From the NCBI GenBank assembly GCA_024500155.1, contig CM044868.1:37173165-37237164 (forward strand): 64,000 nucleotides of DNA, read 5' to 3'. Below the pieces are notes generated by a model, which was given only the letters and a program-made list of their open reading frames with translations, was not told where the DNA came from and did no database searches. A program made the translations under genes and the position numbers. The DNA comes from Chenopodium formosanum. Its lineage: Eukaryota; Streptophyta; Magnoliopsida; Caryophyllales; Amaranthaceae. Positions 35,000 to 46,930 of this stretch are shown here, one piece after another; within the stretch, counting starts at the first letter, position 1; every line of letters starts with the position of its first letter.

Positions 35000-36442
35000 T
35001 CCAACCATTGCCTAGTGATTTTAGAATCAAGTACTGTATAAGGATGATTTCACTTAATGCATTCACTCAATACTTGTATTGGAAAGGAAGAGTGTATGAA
35101 ACAATTTTGAAATCTGATGGGAAATACTCCACTCATTCCTATTACGACGTAAAATGACGTATGCATGGTCCTAATATACGATCATAAACAATATAGTACA
35201 TTACTCGAAGACAAAGTGTGTGCAATGACTCAACATGTGTGATTAGGTGAGTTTATTAAGACTCGTGGTATGATCGCATGGCTAGACATGAGGGCGTTGT
35301 GAAAACAAAAGACCCAATGACTAAATAGCACGGAAAACTAAAAGACAAACTAACTTGATTAATTTTATCCAATTTTAATGTTTATGCTATTTACTAGGTG
35401 AATACGGTCCATTGTCAATCGTTAGTCATAAATAATATCAACCACAATCAAAGACAAGAACACATGTGAAGGTTAGCACAAAAAATCACAAGAAACTAGG
35501 AAGAGGATTAGAATTCTAGAAGAGTTATGACTCATGGGTATAAAAAAAAAACAAAAAAAATAAAAAATCTATAATCCTATGTTATATGAGTTGACAAGGA
35601 TCAAAGGACTTGGCTAAGACTAGCTTGACATGAATCTTTTATATTTTTTTTTTTTAAAAAAAAAAAAGGTAACGCTAAAAAGACACCTAAAGTGGACAGG
35701 CTGAAGTATATCGGTTATTACTTTTCATCTTTGACTCTGATTAGAACGAAACCAGCTCCAAATGAAGGATAAAACTCGGGGCTAGTGATCCATAGGTGGC
35801 ACGACACGTAACTCTTTCTAGAACTCTGGCTATGACCAAAACAAGTTGTCTCTTGTGCAGTATACGGGAATAAAAATCTGGGTGACTCAAAAATAAAAAT
35901 AAAAAAACTATGGCACGACTTTAATAAAACAAAAAAAGGGTTTGATAAGAGAAAATAAATAAATAAATAAAAATTCAAAAAATGCACACATAAGCACATT
36001 GTAACGAATGATGCAATGAAGTTCGCAACCTAAAGTCAAGTTCTATGTTCGACTATGGTCAAGCTTATTTGGGTGTCAAAGGGTACCATGGTTAAGAGTT
36101 TTGACGCGTTAGCAAGGCAGCCTCCCTTGAGGGTGTATGAAAACTTGCGGCTCCGCGAGTTCGTGATGAAATCGAACTCGACTCCATGGTTTGGGTGGAT
36201 TTAAAAACTCGGATGAACCCTTATTGCCATGAGCGTTTTTCGGGTTGATAGAGCATAAATCCCCCGGGCTAGCCACATACGTAGAACACGTACTATTATT
36301 CCAAAATAGGTAAGCTAAAATACATATGCATATGTGACAATGCCAATTAAATCACAGGAATATTTTTCAAGAATCTTTCAAGTCTCATCCACTCATCTTA
36401 ATTAGATACCAATCACTCAAATCGATAAATAATCAAGAATCC
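35000..36442 (-). mobile_element. Leader of the nested element
   Basis: Untranslated region between the PBS and the gag-less junction. It shares the CAGTATACGGGAATAAAAAT block (35858-35878) and a GGACAGGCTG block with the leaders at 39150-39340 and 50865-51060. No ORF worth annotating. Confidence 0.6.
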
Positions 36443-36460
36443 TCCCCAGTGGAGTCGCCA
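36443..36460 (-). other. Primer-binding site
   Basis: TGGCGACTCCACTGGGGA on the minus strand, 3 bp from the LTR edge at 36464. It starts with TGG as expected for a tRNA 3'-CCA complement. The same PBS is used by Ogre-type elements (tRNA-Arg, from memory of the family). Confidence 0.85.
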
Positions 36461-36463
36461 AAT

Positions 36464-38495
36464 TGCAGGCATTGTTTGAAGTGCGCCTACGTAAAAGCAT
36501 GTGTGAATATGCTTGGCACTCATAGGAAGTGGGAATTGACATATACGATTAGGGGAAAAGAAAGTAGGGAGCTGCCAACAAGTTTTTAAGGAACTTATAA
36601 ACCGTTCACGGATCATAAAAAGGCAACCACGATAAGGGACAACGATAGGCAACAGCGATTGACCCGTGAAGGTTACACCCCATTTATAATCCATGAGATT
36701 ACTAACTCCATATGGTTCGGAACCACGAAAGGAGGATCAAGGATGATGGTACGAGGTGACTCATGGAGTCACATTCGCCCGTATTGGCCTCAACTCGATT
36801 CTTATAGTGAAAAATGATTAATGTGATCTCAAAGGCATGCAAATAAAATATTCAATTTGCTCCAAACAATTATTAAGTTAAATGGGTTTAATGTTAATGC
36901 AACATATAATTCTAAAAATATTGTGATCACTTGAATTAAACAACAAGATTAAAAAAGAACCTAAACTAGTTGTCCAAATTATCTTATTAGGCGTGATTTT
37001 CAATTACATATTCCCTTTAAACATGCAATATGGTGATCATAAATAAAAATAGAACAAACATTAATATTGGAAGCAATTTAATAATGATAGCATTAGTCAA
37101 ATCAAATATAAATAAACCTAATCATGATACTAGCAATAAGAATAAAAATAAGAGTAATTAAGTGATTAGTTACTCACTTTCCGCGTTTCCTTGGATTGCT
37201 ACATCATGAATAAACTGTTAGTAAATTCAATAAAAATATAAATCAAATGGAAATTAAATTAAATAAAAATTAGAGTTGATTTGGTCCAAACCCTCAGTTA
37301 ATTATACCATTCACGTCTTGGTTTAAGTATTGAACTTTGGGTATTGTATTGACTCCTTAGAGTGCTTAAGGGAAGTATTATGAGAGAATAGGGAGGCTAG
37401 TGTTTAGGCTAAAGAGTGAGAAGAGAATAAACTTGTGATCAAGCTTGTTGATGATTGGAAAAGGGGTGATATGACCTCTATTTATAGAGAAAAAAAAAGA
37501 GGGTCGAAGATTCAAGAAAAGGTCGAGTTCAAATCGGATTAAAACTCTTGCGATAGACAGCAGTTTTTGCGGTTTTTGTTTTTATCATATCTTTTGATCT
37601 AGAAATCGGAATAAGATGAATAAGATATTATTGGAAAGCTCTTGATGTCTAATTTCTAACCCAATTAGAATCGGATTAAATTACGTTGTATAACAAAAGA
37701 TATGGACAAAATAGTGAGACGGTATTAGTTTTTGGATAGAGTTTGATATTTTATTCATATCTTTTCCGTTATAGCTCGGAATTGATATTATAATATATCA
37801 TCGGAAAGATAATTTCAAGGGCTATTTGACCATATAAAATTTGGATAATAAATATGATCCACTAAAATAATATCTTTCTATTTGAATGTCTTTCAATTCG
37901 TATAGAAATAGGATTTTCAAAGAGAAAAGTTTTATTCAATTTCAAACTATTTAATCTTATCTTTTCAAAAAGGATAATTAAGATCTTTTAGAAACTTATA
38001 GAAGATTCTAATTAATCATAACTGGTTTAGGAATGGGATTAAATAATTTGGAACCTCCACATGATCATTGGGTCGTAGGTAAGGTGGGCTTAGGTTCGGT
38101 TTGGGCTCAGTTTAATATTTTGGCCATAACTTATTCGTTATAACTCGGATTTGTGCTTATAATATATTGTTGGAAAGCACTTTTCAAGCCCCATGCAACT
38201 ATTCAATCATTGGACCCAGATTATGGACCAAAGTAAACTGAAATAAACATTTTTATAAAAAGGACACAAAATGAATGATTTTAAAGGACACAAAATGAAT
38301 TATTTTGGGTTTAAAGGCACGAAAGAGGAAAATAAGTTATGATTTGGGGAAATGGGATAGGAGTTGGGTTGGGTTATGAAATGGAAATATGGATTTAAGC
38401 ACTCCAAGATTAAATACTCAACCCGACCAATAATGGCGGTAAAAGGTTGTTCATCATCTGGTTTGGTTTTTGAGAGACATTTTTAGGTGTCTACA
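36464..38495 (-). repeat. 5' LTR of the nested element
   Basis: 2032 bp, TGCAGGCATTG...GGTGTCTACA (terminal TG/CA kept). TATA box TATAAATA at 37479-37486 on the minus strand. Confidence 0.9.
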
Positions 38496-38500
38496 TCCAC

Positions 38501-38818
38501 CAAGACCCCTTGTGAACTAATTCCCTAAAATTTATAGTCACTAGATAGCATGCTCAAGCTTTCTTGCATGAGGTTCATTTGTTGTTGATTCACAGGATCA
38601 TCAATTTTGAGGGTTAAAGCCTTTAACACCTCAGTCACGTCAGTCAATTGACTCCTAAGTTCATTAACTTCCTCTTGGGTTGCCATTATCCTTTTAGCCT
38701 TCCTCTTTTGACAAATCGGTTTATCAAAAAGTAAGACTTGAATAAAGTGGTTATCCTTGATTAATCGCCCTTCTCTCCTCGACCAAGTACTGTGGAAAAG
38801 GAATTTGGGGATATTCAT
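38501..38818 (-). pseudogene. Tat/Ogre-type gag, N-terminus (outer element)
   Basis: Minus-strand start MNIPKFLFHSTWSRREGRLI (38818), then KRKAKRIMATQEEVNELRSQ with a leucine-rich helix LTDVTEVLKALTLKIDD, ending SSDYKF and a short stretch before the TSD of the nested element. The rest of the gene resumes at 30275. The true initiator could be MATQEEV (about 38683) or the upstream Met; the element at 44083 conserves both. Removing the nested element restores a collinear but still mutated gag. Confidence 0.8.
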
Positions 38819-40312
38819 TGTTAATTGTTTGACTCAAACTTTATTCAACATGCAATGGATAGAAAAAGGTAGAAAAATGAGGGTGGTGATATGGAGAAAG
38901 CGTGTAGATGGAGAGATGTGAAGAAATTAGGAATAGAATGTACCCCCAACTCGAACGACGAAAAAAATCAACTCATGCATGAACCTAAGACATGGTCATG
39001 GTGGCATATACAAAGTGTGTGCTAAACTAGCGAGTGTAGGTGACATGTTAAGACTCGTTTCATGACCATGTGGCTAGACTATGTGACTATACTCACACAA
39101 AGACTAAGTTAAAACTTCACGTATATGCATTAAACTGGACAGGCTGTGGTATTTTAGTCATAACTTTTTATATGTGACTCTGATTGGGATGAAACCAACG
39201 CCAACTTAAAGATAAAACTCGGGGCTACAGATCCATAGGTTATACAACTCGTAGTTGTTCCTAGAACTCCAGATATGACCAAAACAAGATGACATTTGTA
39301 CAGTATACGGGAATAAAAATCCGGGTTGACTTAAAGGAACTATGACTCAATTTTAGACATATTTATCAGCTCAAATTAATTAATTAATTAATTAAGCAAA
39401 ATCCTTTAGTCATTAATTAGTTTATTAAGACTTATTTACAAAAACAAGTCAAACCAAACGGTTAGTTTAGTTACATAATAAGAATGCACAACTAAGAGAT
39501 GCAAAAGTAGTCAAGTAGTCACAACATGATGCAATGAGTTTGCAACCTAACAATGGCTCTAGTTCTCTAAAGTTCGGGATATGGGTTAGTCAAAGAGGGT
39601 CCATGGTTAATTATCCGGATGCACCGTGCGGAAGCCTAACCGTGAAGGGTTGGCGCGAGTGGATAGGACACCGTGAGTTTAGAAAAACTCGCTTCAATGG
39701 TTTGGTGAATTCAACATTCTCGGATGTACCCTTTGTTGCTCAGAGCGTTCAATCAGGTAGATGGAGCATGAATTCCCAAAGGGTTATGTCCATATGTAGA
39801 ACACATATGGGTTTCAGAAAAGTGAGAAAAACACAATCAGGAAGTAGGATTGAGCGAACAATGCTAAAAACTGGTCGAAATTAGAACGCATATTTCTGGC
39901 TCGGTATTGGAAGAATTTGGCGCCAGCAAACAGAGGTTGGCGCCAGCTTTTGGCTTTAGCGCCTGGAGACAGGGCTATCGTCTGGCGCTAAAGTAAATAT
40001 GCCGGCGCTAATTTATGTTCGCTGACGCTAATTCCTACATGCCTCAGCAGCTTTCTGTGCTCGATAAAATTTTCCAGTTTCGCGCAGTGTTATTTCGATC
40101 CTAGTTGTGAAAGATATTTCTCATATTTCCTACGTGTAAAAATCCTATGTTTTTAACTCAATACGGATGGTCTTTCCAATGAGAACTTTTTTATGCATAT
40201 GAGAGTAATGTTAATCAAAATTACACACATGAAATACTTAGAACTTTTCGAGTCTCATCCACTCATTCTAAATCATTATTGAAATAAATTTCAGGAATTA
40301 AAATAGAAATCC
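38819..40312 (-). mobile_element. Leader of the outer element
   Basis: About 1.5 kb between PBS and gag, without genes. It has a GC-rich GGCGCCAGC cluster at 39910-40032 and the CAGTATACGGGAATAAAAAT block at 39299-39319. A plus-strand ORF at 39534-39884 overlaps diverged repeat sequence and is not conserved at 51240-51560. Confidence 0.7.
39910..40032. repeat. GC-rich GGCGCCAGC cluster in leader
   Basis: GGCGCCAGC twice, TAGCGCCTGG, CTGGCGCTAAAG, CCGGCGCTAA and CTGACGCTAA within 120 bp. The counterpart in the next element's leader is 51638-51745. Confidence 0.65.
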
Positions 40313-40330
40313 TCCCCAGTGGAGTCGCCA
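40313..40330 (-). other. Primer-binding site
   Basis: TGGCGACTCCACTGGGGA, minus strand, 5 bp from the 5' LTR edge. Confidence 0.85.
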
Positions 40331-40335
40331 AAAAC

Positions 40336-41828
40336 TGTAGGGAATCTTTCAAGCGTTAACCCCTAGCTTGAACCCCATTGTGATCATACACTAAAGTACG
40401 GTGGCGTCCAAAGGGAAAGAAGATAGAGCAAAAGAGTCGCCAACAAGTTTTTTAGGAACTTGTAAACCGTTCACAAGGTGAAGGTTACACCCCTTAACGA
40501 TCCAAGAGATCATGTTAAAGCATAATAACAATAGCAAGATCCTAGGCATGATACTAACAAGATTAATAACAAACCCTAGTATGTCACTAAACAATAAAGA
40601 TCAAATATATTGCCCTTACATGATACTAACAATCATAAATATTAGGAAGAACATAAAAGGCATAATATTTTTAATCATACTTGATATTAAAGTTACCCTA
40701 GACATGATACTAGGAAGATCAAAACGCCCTAACATAACATTAGGAATCATGGCAACAACCTAAGCATGATTTCTATATCATAATAACAATGTAAATAATT
40801 AAAGCACTTACTTGGATGTCTCGTACCTCTTTCTAATAACAAAATAAACACGTTAGTAACTTCAAGGAAAATAATAAACAATAATTAAATTAAATAATTG
40901 AAATAAAGATTTGGGACCAAACCCTCAGAAATTAAACCTTTCACGTCTAGGGCGAAGGCAACTTTGAATTTGGCTAGGTGTGTCTAGTGCTAATGTATGA
41001 GGAATTATGTTTGTAAAAGGTTAGGCATGAAGAGGGAGAGAGAATCAAGTATTTCTTGTTGAGAGTTAGTGAATCAAAACGGAGTTTTTAGAAGACTATT
41101 TATATAGAAAATCAGCCAAAAAGATAAAAGATCAAAAACAGATTTCTGACCCAAAAAGCCAGATTAGCGTCAAACGCTGACCTTAGCGCCAGGCGCTAAG
41201 GCTAGCGTCAGGCGCCAAGCGTAGCGTCAGGCGCTGCAGCTGGCGTTTGGCGCTGACTAAGAAATTCACGCGTTTTCTTAAAATCAGATAGAAATTGTCG
41301 TACAGGAGGATAAAATCGTATTTTCCTCAAAAAGGTTCTTTGATTCTTATTAAAACTATAAAAAGTCAACAAAAGTCAATTTATCAATGCTAATTGAATT
41401 AGGAATGAAAAGAACCTTCTAGAAGAATCTAGAAGACAAAAACCATTCCTAATTGCATTAGGAATGATAAATCCATATTAGGCCCTCCTCTATATCATTG
41501 GGCCGCATATAAGGCTTAAACCGGGCCCAATTCAGTAATTTGGCCATAACTTCCTCAATATTCATCGGAATTGGGCTTATAATATATCGTTGGAAAGCTC
41601 TTTTCAAACACCATCCAACTACACTATTATTGGACCTATATCATGGACCAACCAAACAGGATTGACTGTTTTCTTAAAATAGATTATCAAAAACAGAGAG
41701 AAGCGAAAAGAAATTAAAAATATCCATAACACTAAACTTTTCACACTTCACTTCATTCGATTATGATTCGACATGAAAGGTACTCATACCCGGGTTTGGT
41801 TTTGGGGAGACACAAATGGGTGTCTACA
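40336..41828 (-). repeat. 5' LTR of the outer element (internally deleted)
   Basis: 1493 bp. About 400 bp are missing at 40511 relative to 23678-25559. TATA box at 41097-41104 and a GC-rich cluster at 41158-41266 are kept. Confidence 0.9.
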
Positions 41829-44082
41829 GAATGCGACATAATTCCGCATTTTTTCCTCATTGATGTTATATATTGCTTAAATTCCATGATTTTTCTTGTC
41901 TTGTTAAATATGATTATTAGTTATATTAATTGTGAGCGAGTCTTGGGGTTTGGGTTTTGTTTCCGTGGAAAGTCGGAATTTCTGAAATTCAACTGCGGTA
42001 TTGGAGTCTTAGTCATTTATTTTTGTAACTAATATTTTCAAGGTGTTAAAATAACTTTAATTTCTTGTTGTGGTCTTTTATTAGATTAGTAGCTCAATTT
42101 TATTAATTTTAATCTCATTTTAATTTGAATTTTGGCTCCCGAGCTAAGGTTTTCCCCCAAAACTCGTGAAATTTGGGTGGAAATGACGTTTTGGAAAAGA
42201 TTCAACCCTTTAAGTACCGTGAAAAAGCCAAATTCTTCCCAGAAATGCTTATTTCGAGGGGCTTTTCATTTTGACGAAATATTTTAAATCTTGTAAACCT
42301 TAAATCCTAATGGAATGTTATTTGTGATAATGTGTTTGGTTCTTTCCTTTAAGCTTTTGCAATTTTAGACCACGTTTGATAATGATTACTTTGTAGTAAT
42401 TAGTGCTTAATGGTTGGCTCTTTTTTTCACATAATTGCAAATCAATTGCTTTAAGTGTGAAATGTTTGAGTTTTGAAGCTCTTAAGTATTAAAGATCTAA
42501 CCTTAAATTACTTCAATTTGTTGGAACTTTATGTTTCTAAATTCCTTAATTGTTTACTTAACTTTCTTGATTTAATCATTTATTAAGTCGATTAAAGTCA
42601 TAAAATTTCAAACTAATGATTGAAATTTAATTAATATTCATTCTGGAAGACGTAATTTTTTCAAATATTAACAAGTTAAAGTTGGAATTTTTTAATTGAA
42701 TGTTTATGTTCATTATTACAACTCCGTTTATTTTTGTCAAATCTCATGACTAACTTATGATTGGTAAAATTAATAGTGAGAATAGCCCTTCATTTTTGTT
42801 GCATCAAGTTCAACAAAATTTAATTTAAAGAATAGTTATTGGATTAATTTTGTGGTTTGTGCACTTAAATGAATTTATTAAGTTGGACTCGTTTAATTTT
42901 TAATTTTTACTCAAAATATTGATTATGAAATTAATTTAGAATTGATTAGAAACGTCATACAAAAATCAGATTTTTTCCGTGGCAAGAGCACGCCAAACGA
43001 GGCACAATAGCCACAAGCAAACTCGCATATGGCTGCTAAAGGATGCTGGCTGGTGCCTCGGTTGTGTGATGCTTGAGCTAGCTATGCGTAGGGGCATCAT
43101 CTTTGTGAGGTAAAGGGTGTAAAGTGTGCTGCTGGGAGGCAGCAAGAACGCGAACAACAACAAGCCTGAGTGGCCTTCATGGCCATGGCGTCGAGGGCAT
43201 GCCTTATAGGCTGCATAATGCCTAGTGTGATGCTGTAGGCTAGGGGCTGACGCTTGATGCAGACCATGGCTGTGCGCGCGAGCCTGCACAAAGAAGCAAT
43301 GCCCTCGGTGCCTAGCACACCAAGTTGAGAGGTTTGATTTTAAGCACTTAGGTGTTTTAGGGCTATGAAATTTTTTTTTTGCGTTTAGCCAATTTAATTA
43401 TTTTATTTATATTTATTTATTTTAACTAAAAATTAGAGGATAGGCCTCGGGTTTGAGCAGCACTTGCAAAATTTTGGGTTTACCGGCTTAATTAATCGGA
43501 TTAATTAAGATGGTTACGGAATTTAGTGGGAGTTTCATTATTTATTTAAGCACTTTTAATTGCAGCTTATCAAATAATCGGTTAACACGTTTGACTAGTT
43601 TTAATTGGGTGCGTTAATCAGATTAACCACCTAAGTTAGTTACTAGTTCACGCGTGTTGATGCATTATGAAATGACAACTAGTGGGGCTCGATTAGGATA
43701 GAAAATACGGACTGCGCTATCTTCATGTATTTTTGTAAATATAAATACGTTCTACGAACCATTTTCGTACCTTAATATTTAGATTATTCCTAATTGTAGA
43801 TACTAGTGGTTGCATAAATTTTTGTTATGTCTAGAAGACTTAGTTTGTTGGAAGACAAAGCCATGAAGTTGTAAGAGAAAACCCTAGAAAACTCAAGGGG
43901 TCATGCTAGTTGTAATTTACTTATGTTTTTGATATATATATCTATGCTCATATGCTTGAATGATATGTTAGATGCTGGTTTAGGATTTCAAAACATAGAA
44001 ACCCAAGGTCCCTAAAATATTGAGTAAAACATGTCATTTTAAAACAACACTAACCGAACTAATGAGAATAGTGATTGGCTAC
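41829..44082. other. Unassigned spacer DNA (probable copia flank or LTR)
   Basis: Lies between two dated insertions: its left end carries TSD GAATG and its right end TSD GCTAC (44078-44082). It is therefore older than both elements and was once contiguous with the copia fragment at 54153. Mostly AT-rich. A GC-richer patch (42985-43320) with GGCATGCC and GCCTAG words gives minus-strand ORFs of 107 and 73 codons that look non-biological (H/S/L-rich, no motif). No gene found. Confidence 0.5.
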
Positions 44083-45168
44083 TGTAGGGAATATTTCAAG
44101 CATTATCCCTAGCTTGAACCTCACTGTGATCATACACTAACGTACAGTGGCGTCCAAAGGGAAAGAAGATAGAGAAAAAGAGTCGCCCACAAGTTTCAGG
44201 AACTTATAAACTGTTCACGAGGTGAAGGTTACACCCCTTAACGATCCAGGAGATCGTCAACTCCAATAGGTCTGGAACGATGACTGTTAGTTCGGGGATG
44301 AAGGTACAAATCCAACCTAAAAGAGATTGAACCTTCCCTAATAATAGGCCTCTACTTTATTCTGATCGTATTCATGTGCGCTTTCTAACTAACATGTAAT
44401 CAATAGGTTTACCCTAAACCTGTTTAATCTATGTTGGTTGAATATTAATGCACAACCAAAACTATTATTGGTGATCACTTGAATTATAATCTAATTAACC
44501 CTAAAAAAGATTATTAATTATCTTATATAAGCGTGATTACAAGTACAAATTCCCTTTAAACATGCATAAAAGGTGTGATCAAGCAATAAAAATAAATATC
44601 AAGCAACATAATAATCATAATAATAATAATGAAAATCATAATCATAATTATAAACATGTTCATGTTAAAGCATAATAACAGCAAGATCCTAGGCATGATA
44701 CTAACAAGATTAATAACAAACCCTGGCAGGTCACTAAGCAATAAAAATCAAAGTTTTAACCCTAACATGATACTAACATGATTATTAAGAGAAGAAAAAT
44801 AAGAAGCATAATAGGAATCATAATTGTAAAATTTGATATTAAAAATTTAAGTTGTTACCCTAAACATGATACTAGGAAAATCAAAATGCTTTAACATGAC
44901 AATAGGAATCATAATATCAATAAATCAATTAAAGAACTTACTTGGATTCCTCGTACATCATTCTAAAAACAAAATACACGCGTTAGTAACTTAAAGGAAA
45001 ATAATAAACAAAACAATTAAATTAAATAATAATTTAAAGAGAGATTTGGGACCAAACCCTCAGAAATCAAAACCTTTCACGTCTAGGGCGAAGGCAACTT
45101 CGAACTTGGCTAGGTGTGTCTAGACCTTGTGAATGCGAAATTGTGTATTTGAAAAAAGGCTAGTTAAG

Positions 45169-45236
<68 letters not shown>

Positions 45237-46220
45237 ATCAAGAATTTCTTGATGAGAGTTGGTGATTTGAAAAAGGGGAGATATGACCTCTATTTATAGA
45301 GAAAAAAGAGGGTTGAAGAATCAGAAAAGAATCCGAATTCGAATCAAAATAGAATTCGATGGACAACAATTTTTGCGGATTTTGTTTTAATCATTTCTTT
45401 TGATCCAGAAGTCCAAATAAGGCATAAAATATGTCGTTGGAAAGATCTTGAAGTCTACTTTCCAACCCAATTAAAATCAGACTATATAATTTTGTAGTTA
45501 AAAAAATATAACCAAAATAGTAGGACAGTGTCAGTTTTGGAAAGAGTTTTGTATCTCATTCATATCTTTTTCGTTATAGCTCGAAATTAATATTATAATA
45601 TATCATTGGAAAAATAACTTCAATATCTATCCAACCATATAATATTTGGATAAATATTTTGACGCACAAAAATAATATCAGACTGCCTTGAAGATCTTTA
45701 AATTCGAATAGAATTAGGATTAAAGAAAAAGAAAGTTTTAAAAAAGGAAAGTTTTTATTTAACTCAAATTCTTTAATCTTATCTTTTCAAATTGGATAAT
45801 TAAGATCTTTTAGAAACTTATAGAAGCTTCTAATTAATCCTAATTAATTTAGGAATAGGATAACACCTTTGGACCCTCCATATGATCATTGGGTCGTAGG
45901 TAAAATCCGGTTTGGGCCTAGTTTAGTATTTTGGCCATAACTTCCTCATTATTCATCGGAATTGGGCTTATAATATATCGTTGGAAAGGCCTTTTCAAAC
46001 CCCATACAAATATGTTATTATTGGACCCTTTTTATTGACCAAACCAAACTGGATTGGCTATTTTCTTAAAATAGGTTTTAAAAAACAGAGAGAAAGAAAA
46101 GAATTAAAAACTAACCGCGACAGTAGACTTTCCACACTTTCACTTCATTCGATTATGATTCGACATGAAAGGCACTCATCACTGGGTTTGGCTTTTGGTA
46201 GACACAAATGGGTGTCTACA
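44083..46220 (-). repeat. 3' LTR of the complete gag-only element
   Basis: 2138 bp, TGTAGGGAATATT...GGGTGTCTACA. TATA box at 45291-45298 on the minus strand. An (AG)n microsatellite at 45171-45231 explains part of the length difference from the 5' LTR. Confidence 0.93.
45171..45231. repeat. (AG)n microsatellite in LTR
   Basis: About 30 AG units, against about 6 at the same position in the 5' LTR (53141-53154): expansion after insertion. Confidence 0.95.
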
Positions 46221-46235
46221 GAAGCCCCCACTTTG
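46221..46235 (-). promoter_or_regulatory. Polypurine tract
   Basis: Minus-strand CAAAGTGGGGGCTTC abutting the 3' LTR. Confidence 0.9.
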
Positions 46236-46439
46236 ACTGAGTTTGGAGAAACGCAAGTTTCGAAAATAAAAGTCAAACTATCGATAGGGACAAAGAATGA
46301 TTCAGAATGTTCTACGATCCTAAACCACTCTTGTAACGTTGATACCTAAAAAACTAGCATTAGTTAAACAGATGAAAGAGTTAATAAACGCCTATCTTGC
46401 ACCGTCGAGCACACGTCTCTTAAGGTAACCGATTTGTTG

Positions 46440-46930
46440 CTGTTGTTGTGACAACCTTCCGCAAGCTAGGGAAGGCTATTGAAGATAACTTCTCTTGAAA
46501 TCACCTACAGTTGTTTGTGACAACCCTCCACAATCTAGCGAACGCCATCTTGCTGTGTGTTTTGCCGATTTTCCGCAATCTAGGGAACGTCGTCGATCAA
46601 TGCTGCTACATCTCGAGTCTTTTTCTTGAATCATAGCGATAACCTTTCCAATCATAGCAAAAGTCGTCGAAGACCGCCTCATCACGAACTGCTCTTCTCA
46701 AATTTTAGTGACAACCTCCATAATCTTAGCGAATGTCGTCGAAGACCGCCCATCTCGTGCTATCTTCTAAAATCTTGGTGACAACCTCCACAATCTCAAC
46801 GAACGCTGTCAAAGATCGCCCATCTTGTGCTATCTTCACAAATCTTGGTGACAACCTCCACAATCTTAGCAAATGTTGTCGAAGATAACCTCTCTTGAAG
46901 TCATCCTCAGTTGTTGCGATAATATTCTGA
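46440..46930. repeat. 70-bp tandem array
   Basis: GTGACAACCTCCACAATCT recurs at 70-bp steps between about 46700 and 46860, with degraded units (GACAACCCTCCACAATCTAG, GACAACCTTCCGCAAG) toward the PPT. Same family as 16395-16870, inverted. Confidence 0.85.

Larger units (their letters stand above)
30276..38495 (-). mobile_element. Gag-less LTR retrotransposon nested in gag (Tat-like LARD)
   Basis: LTRs at 30276-32007 and 36464-38495, TSD TCCAC at 30271-30275 and 38496-38500, minus orientation. PBS at 36460-36443, PPT at 32022-32008. The 4.45-kb interior has leader-like and 3'-region-like parts homologous to the other elements but no gag: the 3' region passes to leader near 34870-35000. It carries two tandem arrays of its own (32225-32520, 32572-32893). 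It is a large retrotransposon derivative depending entirely on other elements' proteins. Confidence 0.92.
23678..41828 (-). mobile_element. Gag-only Tat/Ogre-like LTR retrotransposon with a nested insertion
   Basis: Two LTRs (23678-25559 and 40336-41828) with TSD GAATG at 23673-23677 and 41829-41833. On the minus strand the order is 5' LTR, PBS (40330-40313), leader, gag start (38818), gag interrupted by an 8.2-kb element, gag end (29289), 3' region with tandem array, PPT and 3' LTR. Without the nested element it is about 9.9 kb. There is no protease, RT, RNase H or integrase, so it is a TR-GAG type non-autonomous element that would need enzymes from a relative. Confidence 0.92.

Noticed and set aside
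39534..39884. 116-codon plus-strand ORF in a leader
   Set aside because: Antisense to the element and not kept in the homologous leader at 51240-51560.
42966..43289. 107-codon minus-strand ORF
   Set aside because: Composition follows a GC-rich patch. No domain, and overlapping frames are equally open.
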